Assembly (NCBI RefSeq): GCF_014287355.1
Contig: NZ_JACOPE010000001.1
Location: 3,286,001-3,350,000, forward strand
Length of the DNA stretch: 64,000 nucleotides
Direction: 5' to 3'
DNA from: Ruminococcus hominis
GTDB taxonomy: Bacteria; Bacillota; Clostridia; Lachnospirales; Lachnospiraceae
The notes beneath the pieces were generated by a model, which saw nothing but the letters and a program-made list of their open reading frames with translations, was not told where the DNA came from and made no database searches. A program made the translations under genes and the position numbers. Below are positions 8,930 to 17,814 of the stretch, piece after piece (position 1 is the stretch's first letter; each line of letters starts with the position of its first letter).

Positions 8930-9802
8930 CTATTCCACCTTTTTTTCTTTATTTTTTGCCAAATATTCAACCGCAGATAATGCTGCCACATTTCCCTGAC
9001 CTGCCGCCTTAATATACTGATATGGCATTCCTGTTATATCTCCACACGCATAGCATCCGGAAATACTTGTTTCCATTTTCAAATTTACTTTCACATGTAC
9101 CCCATCCAGTTCTACTCCGCCAAGCAGCTGCTCCGGTGAAATGCTTTCACGTAAAACGAAAATCCCGTCTACAATCCATTCTCCTTTATTTGTCTGCAAG
9201 CCCTCTACTAAATCTGTACCAAATATTTTCTTCGGCACTTCCCTGACAATTTCAATATTTTCAGAAAGCTGCGGTTCGTTCTTATACATTGGGAAATAAT
9301 ACAACTTATCCACAACTTCTGCAAGAAATTCTGCCTCCGCTTCTTCTCTCTTACTATAGCCGATTACTGCAACCTTTTTTCCTCTGTACAGCATTGCATC
9401 ACACGTAGCACAATAACTCACGCCACGCCCCAGAAATTCTTTTTCTCCTTCCAACATCTTACCTGTCACAACACCTGTCGCCAGAATGACTGTATCTGCT
9501 TCATAGATTTCACCCGATGCCTGGATTCCAAAATAAGAACCCATGCTATAGATTGCATTTACTCTTGCATCAGTAACGGAAATATTCATTGCTTCTAAAT
9601 GCCTTTGATAGGCTTTAACAAGCCCTTCTCCACTTATTTCCGGTAAGCCCAAATAATTCTGTATCAAATGTGCTTTCTGTACTTTTTCGCTCAGATTTGC
9701 CGGTCCCAACAGCAACACTTTTTTATTACGGACTGTGGCTGTAATTGCAGCAGATAATCCTGCCGGTCCGGTTCCGATAATTGCAATATCATATCTTTCC
9801 AT
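8930..9802 (-). CDS. Thioredoxin-reductase-like flavoprotein with an altered nucleotide-binding motif
   Basis: The 290-residue product has the two-domain layout of low-molecular-weight thioredoxin reductases: FAD motif GTGPAG near the N-terminus, redox-active CATCD at about residue 132, and the closing CGDITGMPYQYIKAAGQG FAD motif. The second Rossmann motif is unusual: VAVIGYSKREEAEAEF replaces the NADPH-binding GGGDSAVEEA type, and the downstream arginine motif is not evident. Clostridial relatives that use ferredoxin or unknown donors also lack this motif, so NADPH use is doubtful. It is first gene of an operon with the HAD phosphatase. No thioredoxin gene is adjacent. Confidence 0.8.
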   Translation of the reverse strand: MERYDIAIIGTGPAGLSAAITATVRNKKVLLLGPANLSEKVQKAHLIQNYLGLPEISGEGLVKAYQRHLEAMNISVTDARVNAIYSMGSYFGIQASGEIYEADTVILATGVVTGKMLEGEKEFLGRGVSYCATCDAMLYRGKKVAVIGYSKREEAEAEFLAEVVDKLYYFPMYKNEPQLSENIEIVREVPKKIFGTDLVEGLQTNKGEWIVDGIFVLRESISPEQLLGGVELDGVHVKVNLKMETSISGCYACGDITGMPYQYIKAAGQGNVAALSAVEYLAKNKEKKVE

Positions 9803-9878
9803 TTTCTTATCTCCTCTCGTATAATTTTTTATTTATCGTTCCGATCAAATCATCTTGCAGTATTTTTTCATTATAACG

Positions 9879-9922
9879 AAAATGATGATGCCATACAAGG
9901 GAGATAGCATCATCATTTTTAT
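9879..9922 (-). terminator. Rho-independent terminator after the DUF308 gene
   Basis: The stem AATGATGATGC / GCATCATCATT with T-rich flanks lies between the DUF308 gene end and the flavoprotein operon start. Its position suits termination of the minus-strand DUF308 transcript. Confidence 0.8.
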
Positions 9923-9957
9923 ATTCTCTTTTCAGTTGTTACTGTTCTATTATCTTT

Positions 9958-10497
9958 TTATTCCTCACTCGCTTTTCCAAAATTCACAGCAAGTACAATC
10001 ATATTGATTCCCTGCATTAAAACAGAAAATGCAATCATATATCCAACTGAGAACATTGTCAATATCGGATGTGTAAAAGCGATAATACTTACAATGATCG
10101 ATAATACACCACAGATAATCGCCAGAATTCCTTTTCCTTTAGAATCTTTAAACTTCTTCACTCCGGCTACAATCTGGAAGATACCATAAATCAGTACACT
10201 TCCGCCAACCAGATAGGTTGCCATGATATCTGTCAGGAATCTCTGTACGCCACTAAACAATAAAACAATACCGCCAAGTCCTTCCAGAACTCCAAGAATA
10301 CATGCTCCAATATCTTTCTTCTCTTTAGACAATGAAAGTACCACAAGTTCAATACCATTTACTAAGAGAAGCATTCCAAGAATCCATCCGATTGCTAAAA
10401 ATGTCCTCATAGGTCGAACTACCGCATAAAAACCTAACAGCACTGTCAGAATTCCCGTGATCATTGTGATAATTTTAATTGTTTTATTCTCCTTCAT
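9958..10497 (-). CDS. HdeD/DUF308-family membrane protein
   Basis: An AAAGGGGCGG site precedes the ATG at 10497, so I shorten the longer open frame to 179 residues. It has six hydrophobic segments arranged as two to three DUF308 repeats (GFYAVVRPMRTFLAIGWILG... and AFTHPILTMFSVGYMIAF). HdeD-type proteins sit in the cytoplasmic membrane, and some are linked to acid stress; the function here is unknown. It is a single gene with its own terminator. Confidence 0.8.
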   Translation of the reverse strand: MKENKTIKIITMITGILTVLLGFYAVVRPMRTFLAIGWILGMLLLVNGIELVVLSLSKEKKDIGACILGVLEGLGGIVLLFSGVQRFLTDIMATYLVGGSVLIYGIFQIVAGVKKFKDSKGKGILAIICGVLSIIVSIIAFTHPILTMFSVGYMIAFSVLMQGINMIVLAVNFGKASEE

Positions 10498-10774
10498 TTT
10501 TGCCGCCCCTTTCGCTTCTGCATTTCTTTTGTTTTTTCTATGATAACACAATTTTTTATTTACTTGTTACCTTTTTTATAATATCACTCACGCAGTTAAT
10601 CAGCAATCTTTTTTACTCAAATATGTATCTTTATTTAATATTTTTCGATAAATCGCAGTAAAATTTAATTAAAATGCGTTTTATTTGTGTTAATTATTGC
10701 ATTTTAATTGTTTTTATTGTATTTTCAAAGCAACTATAGTAATATAGAATTATCACAATAAAGGAAGGTCTCAT

Positions 10775-11482
10775 ATGCGTTATAATGTTCCACTATATTT
10801 CGAACGAAAGAATATCAAAAGTTCAGATATTTTTTACCTTACCAGACAGAATCCTCACACAATCATTACGCTTTCCTCAGGAGAAAGCATTACGACTACA
10901 ATCCCGATAAAAGAACTTATGCTCTACTTGCCGGAAGAAGATTTTCTAAATATCTCAAAGGGCGTTGTTCTTCGAAAAAATCAAATTGTTCATATATCCG
11001 ACGAAGGACTTTATACAATGACTGATGGTACTGTCTTTCAGGGTAGAAAACGTAATCTGAGTCAGCACAAACAAATCCGTAAGGAACTTGGTTTAAATGC
11101 GCAGAACTATTCGGATGTTTCAGAAGACAGCTCACTTCAATTATTTGATAACTGTAGCTTTCTCAATGATATGCCACTTGCTTTTTGTATTATTGAACTT
11201 GTATTTGATGCGAATGGACATGGTGTAGACTTTGTATTTCGTTACTGCAATGATGAAATGGCTGTTGTTGAAGGTGTTCCCGTTTCAGAAATGTTGAATC
11301 GTTCTTTTTATGAAGTCTTTGAAAACGGGGATAAAAAATGGCTTGTTACTTATGCTGATGTAGCATTAAACGGCAATAAACATATCCTGCAGGATTATAG
11401 TCCGGAAATCGACAAGACTCTGACCATCTACTGTTTTCAACCTGCTCCTGGATATTGTGCATGTGTCTTGATTCCATCTTAA
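10775..11482 (+). CDS. LytTR DNA-binding regulator with C-terminal PAS-like domain
   Basis: Residues 1-100 form a LytTR domain (SSGESITTTIPIKELMLYLP, FLNISKGVVLRKNQIVHI, GTVFQGRKR), the ten-strand DNA-binding fold. Residues 115-235 look like a PAS sensor (FCIIELVFDANGHGVDFVFRYCNDEMA, SFYEVFENGDKKW). The order, DNA-binding first and sensor second with no receiver domain, resembles stand-alone one-component regulators of Lachnospiraceae. GGAAGG precedes the ATG. The target is unknown; the nearest divergent gene is the DUF308 protein. The upstream 200 bases are very AT-rich and contain no other gene. Confidence 0.78.
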   Translation: MRYNVPLYFERKNIKSSDIFYLTRQNPHTIITLSSGESITTTIPIKELMLYLPEEDFLNISKGVVLRKNQIVHISDEGLYTMTDGTVFQGRKRNLSQHKQIRKELGLNAQNYSDVSEDSSLQLFDNCSFLNDMPLAFCIIELVFDANGHGVDFVFRYCNDEMAVVEGVPVSEMLNRSFYEVFENGDKKWLVTYADVALNGNKHILQDYSPEIDKTLTIYCFQPAPGYCACVLIPS

Positions 11483-11576
11483 TTTTCTGCTATTTGGCGG
11501 ATACGCCACACCGACGAAATGCGTAGCATTTTGGAGGTTGGCTCTGAACAGTTACATTATTTTTCTGTAATCAAAG

Positions 11577-11628
11577 AGGCTGTGATTTCAAAATGTGTTC
11601 TTAACATCCTGAAATCACAGCCTTTTCT
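11577..11628. terminator. Rho-independent terminator between convergent genes
   Basis: A 14-bp perfect stem (AGGCTGTGATTTCA / TGAAATCACAGCCT) followed by TTTT lies between the LytTR-PAS gene (+) and the end of the ClC gene (-). It can serve both. Confidence 0.85.
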
Positions 11629-11636
11629 ATTTCGCT

Positions 11637-12869
11637 CTATTTTCCTTCTAAAATGGATACGCCCTTACTACCCGCGGCTGCCGCCACGAATATCCAGACG
11701 AACCATTTCACCGGATAACACAAAAACAAAAGCATCGTAACTGCCAATGGTTTTTTCATCGTTCCACCGAGCAATGCTGCCGTAACAATTGCTGTCGCAA
11801 ACACCATATGACTCTCGACATTTCCACAGAGCAGCATTGCAATACCATATCCCATGCATACTCCTGCAAAAATGATTGGGAAGAAATGTCCTCCTTTTAA
11901 TCCTGACTGTATACAAAGATTTGTAAGCAGAATTTTCAAAAATGCAACTCCGATCAATGCAAGCGGGAGATAATTCATATACTCTTCCATAAGTATGCCC
12001 ATCTGTTCTTCACCCGAAAACATCACTGCCGGAATCAACGTACCGCATACACCAAGAATTAAACCTGCTAATGTTTCCCTTAAGACTGCAGGTATTTTTT
12101 TCGTTGCTGTTTGCATAAGCTGATGTGTCTTTTCATAAAATACTGCCAAAATACAACCGCAAATGATATATATAATCATCAATAGATAGTCGATTCTTCC
12201 AACTTCAACCACTGAAAAAGCCGGGAAACCAGAAAGGCCCGCTCCAAACAGTGCTGATAAACCGGCATAAACTCCTGTTGCCGCTGCCAGTGCGATACCA
12301 TAAATAAATACTTTCGAAGTACCTGACATTTCTAATATTGCTTCCTCCGACTCGCTCTCTTCTACCTCGAAAATTCCGAACAGCGGTGCATGGAATAATA
12401 CACTCAAAGACGCTGCAACTCCGACCTGAGAATACTCCTTTGCATGCTGCTTCGCAAACTTCAGATTGTCTCCCGCCCAATAGCACAGACCGACGATAAT
12501 CCCTGTAAGCCCGGCTTCCGGACCGATACTACTTCCTATCAAAAGTGGAAGCAATGCTGCGATTATCATAACCAGCATATTTTTATATTCATAATGCTTT
12601 TCTTTTTTCACCTTACCCATTACGGTTTCCATTTCTTCCGGGTAGTCCCCGTATTTTTTACGGAAAAGCCCGATAATTGCCGCTCCTATCGTACACACAA
12701 CAATCGTATAAAACGGAATTGAAAACCTGCCCGGAATCCATTCCCATATCACTTCCGTTCCAACTGCCAGAACTTTTAAAAGTGCCCACACCAGTCCGCC
12801 GGCAAATGCGCCGATAATTGCACAAAACAACCAAAGCTCTAATTGATTTCTCACCTTTGTATTCTTCAT
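11637..12869 (-). CDS. ClC-family chloride channel / antiporter
   Basis: The ATG at 12869 follows GGGAGAAG, giving 410 residues; the longer frame reads into the CCCCGTCCCC repeats. The protein has about 10-12 hydrophobic segments and the ClC selectivity motifs GSSIGPEAGLTG (with the gating Glu) and GLKGGHFFPIIFAG. No cytoplasmic CBS domains are present, as in short prokaryotic ClC proteins. It moves Cl- (or F-) across the membrane, possibly in exchange for H+. It is downstream of the acyltransferase gene on the same strand, separated by two repeat units. Confidence 0.9.
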   Translation of the reverse strand: MKNTKVRNQLELWLFCAIIGAFAGGLVWALLKVLAVGTEVIWEWIPGRFSIPFYTIVVCTIGAAIIGLFRKKYGDYPEEMETVMGKVKKEKHYEYKNMLVMIIAALLPLLIGSSIGPEAGLTGIIVGLCYWAGDNLKFAKQHAKEYSQVGVAASLSVLFHAPLFGIFEVEESESEEAILEMSGTSKVFIYGIALAAATGVYAGLSALFGAGLSGFPAFSVVEVGRIDYLLMIIYIICGCILAVFYEKTHQLMQTATKKIPAVLRETLAGLILGVCGTLIPAVMFSGEEQMGILMEEYMNYLPLALIGVAFLKILLTNLCIQSGLKGGHFFPIIFAGVCMGYGIAMLLCGNVESHMVFATAIVTAALLGGTMKKPLAVTMLLFLCYPVKWFVWIFVAAAAGSKGVSILEGK

Positions 12870-12915
12870 AATTCTTCTCCCATTCTTATGCTTTATCTTC
12901 CAGCCTTTCCATAGA

Positions 12916-12989
12916 AAGCCACTTAACCCCGTCCCCAAAGGTCTACCCAAAGGTCTAAAAAAGCCACTTAACCCCGTCCCCAAAGGTCT
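12916..12989. repeat. Two direct copies of a CCCCGTCCCC-type REP-like repeat
   Basis: A 29-base unit with core CTTAACCCCGTCCCCAAAGG occurs at 12916-12944 and 12961-12989, 45 bases apart in the same orientation, with a partial copy (CCAAAGGTCT) between them. The core is shared with the palindrome split by the IS at 4707/6575. The second copy encodes the last residues of the acyltransferase gene. Confidence 0.8.
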
Positions 12990-13971
12990 TTTTCATCAGC
13001 CATACACAGCCAAAAGAAAGGGCAATGATTGCCAATGTCAGCCCCGGAACTACAATCCATGCTGATGCATCTGCCGCCTCCATATACTTTTTATAATTAT
13101 CCAAAAATAGAATATGTATCAGATAAATGCCAAACGAACATCCCGAAAATGTATCCATGATTTTTTTTGCCTTTGGTCCGGGAGAAAATTCGCTTTTCTT
13201 TAACCGAATAATATACATAAAGAACATTGCGGCTGCCAATACAAGTATTGGGTTTCCATACTCCATAAATCGTTCACAATGAACACCTTGTTTTATTGTC
13301 CCAATCCATGTTAATCCTATGTTTATCAGCATGCATACAACAAATGTTATCGCCGGTATTCGTTGATCTCGAATTACATGTTTTCTATATTTATAAATAT
13401 AATATCCGATAAACACGTAATACATGTAAACTCGATCCCCGATCAATGGCAGATCATAATATGCTTCTTGATTCCCCAAAGAAGATAGATAATTAAAAAT
13501 GACTGCTAAGGTGATCACACCAAGAAATGCCTGTTCCAATCTCAAATTCATGTGCTTACACATTACCTGAAAAAACGGAAGAACCATATAAATCGGAATC
13601 ATTGCATATAAATACCAAAGATGTGCTTCCGCCGGTTCGAATAATATCTTGCGTATATCATACGGCGTCTTCATATAAAAATCATTCCAGATAATATAAA
13701 TCAGACTCCACACGACAAGCACAATTATAAAGCGCCATAATCGTTTTAAATGTTTTCTCAGAGGTTCTTCTCTCCCTAAAAGGAGTGCACCTGTAATCAT
13801 AAAAAAACACGGAACGCTTACTCTTGCCAGAACATCTAAAATCATAGAAAATATATATTCTCCCTGACTAATCTCGCCATATGCACGACAGTAATAGTTT
13901 GTCACATGGATCACTATAACGGAGACAAACGAAATGATCCGAATCAGCTCCAGATTATAATTTTTTTCCAT
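12955..13971 (-). CDS. Acyltransferase family 3 (OafA/WecH-like) membrane protein
   Basis: At 338 residues and about ten hydrophobic segments this is a membrane O-acyltransferase. The family hallmark is the N-terminal NLELIRIISFVSVIVIHV with its catalytic-type His, followed by an Arg/Lys-rich loop (RKHLKRLWRF) and the HLWYLYAMIPIYMVLP block. It would transfer acetyl or other acyl groups to a surface sugar or peptidoglycan component. The C-terminal KTFGDGVKWLF is encoded inside a CCCCGTCCCC repeat, so the native stop was probably replaced when the repeat arrived. Confidence 0.85.
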   Translation of the reverse strand: MEKNYNLELIRIISFVSVIVIHVTNYYCRAYGEISQGEYIFSMILDVLARVSVPCFFMITGALLLGREEPLRKHLKRLWRFIIVLVVWSLIYIIWNDFYMKTPYDIRKILFEPAEAHLWYLYAMIPIYMVLPFFQVMCKHMNLRLEQAFLGVITLAVIFNYLSSLGNQEAYYDLPLIGDRVYMYYVFIGYYIYKYRKHVIRDQRIPAITFVVCMLINIGLTWIGTIKQGVHCERFMEYGNPILVLAAAMFFMYIIRLKKSEFSPGPKAKKIMDTFSGCSFGIYLIHILFLDNYKKYMEAADASAWIVVPGLTLAIIALSFGCVWLMKKTFGDGVKWLF

Positions 13972-14132
13972 TAAGAAATTCCACCTTTTCCTTATATTAC
14001 TTACATTTTTTCATGATATCACAGCTATATTTAAACAGCAATATTGTTTTCTATTGTTATTTTCACTAAATTTATATTATACTTTAATCGACTCAATCTA
14101 TACTTACTTTTATTTTTCGGAGGATTTTAATT

Positions 14133-14546
14133 ATGAAAAGATTAAAATTATTATGGATAATTTTAAAACGAACGAAAGCTACACAAATAATCCTTGGCTT
14201 CGTTCTCTTCCTTTTTGCCAATGCTGCGGTTATCCAGTTGGTTGAACCAAATATTAACCGCTACGGAGATGCCCTCTGGTATTGCTATGCTGTAATCTCC
14301 ACTGCCGGATTTGGCGATTTCGTTACCGTTACATTTATCGGAAAAATATGTTCCGTATTACTTACAATTTATGCTATTTTTGTAATTGCCATTGTCACCG
14401 GAGTGGTTGTCAATTTCTATACACAGATGGTAGAGATGCAAAGAAAAGAAACGCTCATTATGTTTATGGATAAACTAGAAAGACTTCCCGAACTCTCAAA
14501 AGAAGAGCTGGAAAGTATTTCTAGAAAAGTACGGGAATTCCGTTAG
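14133..14546 (+). CDS. Small potassium channel protein
   Basis: The 137-residue protein has two transmembrane helices flanking a pore loop with the filter TAGFGD, a variant of TVGYGD. This is the two-TM Ion_trans_2/KcsA-type layout. A short amphipathic C-terminal helix (EMQRKETLIMFMDKLERLPELSKEELES) may support tetramer assembly. GGAGG precedes the ATG. It is divergent from the acyltransferase gene and convergent with the next operon. Confidence 0.85.
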   Translation: MKRLKLLWIILKRTKATQIILGFVLFLFANAAVIQLVEPNINRYGDALWYCYAVISTAGFGDFVTVTFIGKICSVLLTIYAIFVIAIVTGVVVNFYTQMVEMQRKETLIMFMDKLERLPELSKEELESISRKVREFR

Positions 14547-14580
14547 CAGAAGACTCTTATTCGTCTTCTGCTTCTATTTT
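14545..14580 (+). terminator. Rho-independent terminator overlapping the neighbouring gene's end
   Basis: The stem AGCAGAAGAC / GTCTTCTGCT starts one base inside the channel gene and includes the last codons and stop of the convergent membrane protein. T-rich sequence follows on the + side. Confidence 0.75.
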
Positions 14581-15339
14581 GTCTTCATTTCTAACTTGTG
14601 GGATCAAAGAAGATGCAAGCTTTCCTCTTTCTCTGTTTTTCAAATATAAAATACCAATAACAGAGAAAACAACCGCCCCAATAAAGTTCACAATCAAGTC
14701 TTTCATTGTATCTATAAGACCAATATCAAGATAGCCTCCAAGATTCCACTGCTCCCCATTGATCACTACAGATTGAACATCTACGTGAATCGGAACATTT
14801 GCACCTGTAGGATTTAATTTAACAGAATTAATTACTGTAACAATCCAGTCTTTCTGCATATCTAAACCGAAAAACTGATCCATACTAAATTCAAAGAACT
14901 CCCACAACACTCCGACTGTCATAGAAAAACAAAATGCAAAAAATGCAACGAAATATGGTGACATCTTAATTGAGAATTTCTCGCTTCGGTTAAAGAGATC
15001 GATTAACGCAAATCCTATCGCTGCCATTAAAAATCCATTCGTAGTATGTAAAATGCTATCCCAAATCGGAATTTTTACATAAAAAGCGTTAATTTCTCCC
15101 AAAATCTCTGCTGAAAATATAAAGATTAAAATAACTGTTTCCAATCCTACCGGTATTGTAACGCTCAATTTCTTATCCAGAAATTGCGGAACCATGAATA
15201 ATATCAGCGTTAAAATTCCCAGGAACATGTTGTGATAATTCCCAAGGAAAAATTGTCGTATAACCGAAAATACTACTATCAGCGTAAGTACCATCTGTAT
15301 TTTTGTTCTATTTTTTCTTGCTTTCATGTTTGTACTCAT
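14557..15339 (-). CDS. YjdF-like (DUF2238-like) membrane protein
   Basis: AGAGGAGG precedes the ATG at 15339, which I prefer over the upstream frame that overlaps the desulfidase gene. The 260-residue protein has about six hydrophobic segments and the block WDSILHTTNGFLMAAIGFALID followed by GVLWEFFEFSMDQFFGLD, which resembles the D..LH / WE.YE pattern of YjdF-type proteins. Function is unknown. It lies 17 bases downstream of the cysteine desulfidase gene and is probably cotranscribed. Confidence 0.65.
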   Translation of the reverse strand: MSTNMKARKNRTKIQMVLTLIVVFSVIRQFFLGNYHNMFLGILTLILFMVPQFLDKKLSVTIPVGLETVILIFIFSAEILGEINAFYVKIPIWDSILHTTNGFLMAAIGFALIDLFNRSEKFSIKMSPYFVAFFAFCFSMTVGVLWEFFEFSMDQFFGLDMQKDWIVTVINSVKLNPTGANVPIHVDVQSVVINGEQWNLGGYLDIGLIDTMKDLIVNFIGAVVFSVIGILYLKNRERGKLASSLIPQVRNEDKIEAEDE

Positions 15340-15356
15340 CTCATTTTCCTCCTCTT

Positions 15357-16646
15357 TTAACATTCCTGATCGATATCAGCACGATCTATCATAACATTTA
15401 AAATTTCCGTGTCTGTGGCACGCATACCAACTCGCCCGATATATCCCATACTCTTAATCGTCTCCTCGATATCATCTTTAATAATACCTTCTCCCGGAAG
15501 AAAGCTTTTGTTCCGGATACTAAGCTGAAAAGCCATGAGTGCGGCATCGACGGAAGATGCTATCTTCGCGGCACAGGATGGCTTTGCCCCATCACAAACG
15601 ATTCCTCCAATATTTCCAAGTGTATTGATAATAGTCAATGAAATCTGTTGGTATGTACCGCCATACATATATGTGATACCTGCTCCCGCACCACATGCTG
15701 CACTGACTGCACCACAGTATGCTGAAAGACTTCCTATATAGTATTTCTGATGAATTGCAATCAGATTGCTGACAACTAAGGAACGACAAAGCTTCTCGTG
15801 AGATACTTCCCACTCATCCGCATATACGATAACCGGAAGAGACACCGTTATTCCTTGATTACCGCTTCCGGAATTAATCACAACCGGCATAGAACAGCCA
15901 CCCATACGTGCATCACTTCCGGCTGCTGCCCTGGCACAAGCTCTCGTAATAACACTTTTTCCCCATACATGCATCAACGTTTTTCCAATCTGTGCACCAT
16001 AGTTATTATCAAGACCTTCCTGTGCTATTGCAGAATTTAATTTAATCTGACGATCAATGATTGGCTGAATATCTTCCATATGAACCTGGTCTGCAAAATC
16101 TAAAATATCCTTAACTGTAAGCTTCGATTTATCTACACTCGTCTCACTTTCTGATAAATAAGGATTATCCAGGAGCACCTTTCCATCCTTTTCAATTCTG
16201 GTAATATTGGTATGCTGATGCTCAATTGTTACGGACGCATAATGCTCTCCCTTTATCACCTTAGCTGTAATATACAGATTGTCAACACCTTCAACCAATG
16301 AGCATGTACAGATGTTCTGGTTGATCAACTCACGAGTTCTGGAAATATCTTCCTCCGTAACCTCACTCAAAACCTCAAGTGTTTTATCTGCATTTCCACC
16401 TACAATACCAAGCACTGCCGCAACCTCAATTCCTTTCATCCCATCGGAATTCGGAACCGTAACACCTTTTACATTTTTAATAATATTTCCACTTAGTTTC
16501 ATCTCCACAGAATCCGGAAATTCTCCAAGAACCTGATATGCTTTTGCTGCTGTATAGGCAATTGCTATCGGCTCCGTACATCCTAGCGCAGGCACAAGTT
16601 CCTGTTTAAGAATGTTTAAATAATTTTCATATAGTATCGAGTCCAT
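15357..16646 (-). CDS. cyuA: L-cysteine desulfidase / UPF0597 (CyuA/YhaM-type)
   Basis: The 429-residue protein has the UPF0597/serine-dehydratase-alpha fold. Cysteines expected to hold a 4Fe-4S cluster are visible in ALGCTEP near the N-terminus, in YCGAVSAACGAGAG and in VCDGAKPSCAAK. MGGCSMPVVINSGSGNQG is the family substrate-loop motif. Characterised members degrade cysteine to pyruvate, ammonia and sulfide with the oxygen-labile cluster, fitting an anaerobe. It is the first gene of a likely two-gene operon. The closely related L-serine dehydratase activity cannot be excluded. Confidence 0.85.
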   Translation of the reverse strand: MDSILYENYLNILKQELVPALGCTEPIAIAYTAAKAYQVLGEFPDSVEMKLSGNIIKNVKGVTVPNSDGMKGIEVAAVLGIVGGNADKTLEVLSEVTEEDISRTRELINQNICTCSLVEGVDNLYITAKVIKGEHYASVTIEHQHTNITRIEKDGKVLLDNPYLSESETSVDKSKLTVKDILDFADQVHMEDIQPIIDRQIKLNSAIAQEGLDNNYGAQIGKTLMHVWGKSVITRACARAAAGSDARMGGCSMPVVINSGSGNQGITVSLPVIVYADEWEVSHEKLCRSLVVSNLIAIHQKYYIGSLSAYCGAVSAACGAGAGITYMYGGTYQQISLTIINTLGNIGGIVCDGAKPSCAAKIASSVDAALMAFQLSIRNKSFLPGEGIIKDDIEETIKSMGYIGRVGMRATDTEILNVMIDRADIDQEC

Positions 16647-16691
16647 TTTAATATCTTGTTCCTTTTTCTACATTTTTACTTTTATATTTTT

Positions 16692-17627
16692 TCACTGCTT
16701 TTCTATCTCATTATTTTGTGTTCTATCTTCTTTTCTCACTTTTCTTTTCTTTAAAATCTTTCTAACTACGATTACAACAACCGCAATAACACCTCCACAT
16801 ACAATGAGAATTGGCAATGAACCAAGTATTCCAATTATCAGTCCTCTGATTCCCCTCGCCACTACATATAAACTATTTCCAAATCGTTCTTTGATTTCTT
16901 CAAAAAATCCCTTCTCACCAGTCTCTGTCACACGTTCCACTTCGTCTACATACACACTCACTGTACTATAATCAATCTGATTGTCCATTGTTTTGAGCTG
17001 ACTTTCGTAGTTCTCTATCTCATAACGAATATCCGATAATTTACTTTCAATAGTTAGAATCTCTTCCATATTCTCCGCCTTAGAAAGTAATTCTAATAAA
17101 CGCTCCTGTTCGGTTTCTAATGCCTTTTTATGACTTTCCACATCTATATACCGAAGTGTTACATCTTCCACAGATTCATTTTTCTGCGTCACATTTCCCA
17201 GTTCACTGACCACTTCTACAAACTCATTTAACTTATCCGAAGGAATCCGGATAACATAACTTGCGTATCGAGTAGAATGATGTGCATAACTATTCCCACT
17301 AACAGTAGACAGCTCAATATAACCGCCCAACTCTGTAGTCTTTGTGCTTAGGTTAGTAAGAACAGAATCAAATTTCTTTGTCTCCAAAGATAGGGAAACT
17401 GTTCGAATCAATTTTCGTCCATTTTCTACTTGCGCTTCCAACCCATTCTCTGAAGTAACGCCCGTATCTGCTGCCTCATCCGTATCCCAATTATATTCGC
17501 TATCCATTTCTGCACCCGAACTTACAGTTGCTCTATCTTCCGCGGCCATCTTTGAGCTATTGCCACATCCGGCTGTCATCATCACCAGCATCACTGCCAT
17601 TAAAAATGCTTCCACCTTCTTTTTCAT
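16692..17627 (-). CDS. DUF4349 lipoprotein with C-terminal transmembrane helix
   Basis: A lipoprotein signal with lipobox MTAGC opens this 311-residue protein. The DUF4349 domain follows (residues 70-260: RKLIRTVSLSLETKKFDSVL, VIRIPSDKLNEFVEVVSELG) with a coiled coil between the two halves, then one C-terminal transmembrane helix and a basic tail. It is therefore an envelope protein tethered at both ends. Members are common in Firmicutes, sometimes beside sigma/anti-sigma genes, but have no settled function. GGAGGGA precedes the ATG. Confidence 0.82.
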   Translation of the reverse strand: MKKKVEAFLMAVMLVMMTAGCGNSSKMAAEDRATVSSGAEMDSEYNWDTDEAADTGVTSENGLEAQVENGRKLIRTVSLSLETKKFDSVLTNLSTKTTELGGYIELSTVSGNSYAHHSTRYASYVIRIPSDKLNEFVEVVSELGNVTQKNESVEDVTLRYIDVESHKKALETEQERLLELLSKAENMEEILTIESKLSDIRYEIENYESQLKTMDNQIDYSTVSVYVDEVERVTETGEKGFFEEIKERFGNSLYVVARGIRGLIIGILGSLPILIVCGGVIAVVVIVVRKILKKRKVRKEDRTQNNEIEKQ

Positions 17628-17653
17628 AGAATCCCTCCTTTGCTCAATAATTC

Positions 17654-17781
17654 AAGAATGCCTCGGTATTCTTGCTGCGAGGTGCGCGTCATGCAATTGC
17701 ATGACATACTTCTACTGCGCACCTCTGCAATCCTGCCGGAGGCTATATCAGCTGGGGGGATTGACTCCCAGCCGATATACA
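17654..17781. other. Cluster of nested hairpins between two minus-strand genes
   Basis: Several inverted repeats follow each other: AAGAATGCC/GGTATTCTT, then GAGGTGCGC (17679-17687) pairing with GCGCACCTC (17717-17725) around the perfect palindrome GTCATGCAATTGCATGAC (17688-17705), then TATATCAGCTGGG/CCCAGCCGATATA. No reading frame runs through it. It could be a dispersed intergenic repeat or a structured leader of the DUF4349 gene. Confidence 0.65.
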
Positions 17782-17814
17782 AGGTCTTTTTCTATATTTT
17801 ACCACAACTTCCTC

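Noticed and set aside
12916..12989. Short direct repeats resembling a CRISPR array
   Set aside because: Only two full copies with a 16-base interval, GC-rich palindromic-family core shared with 4707/6575, and no cas genes.
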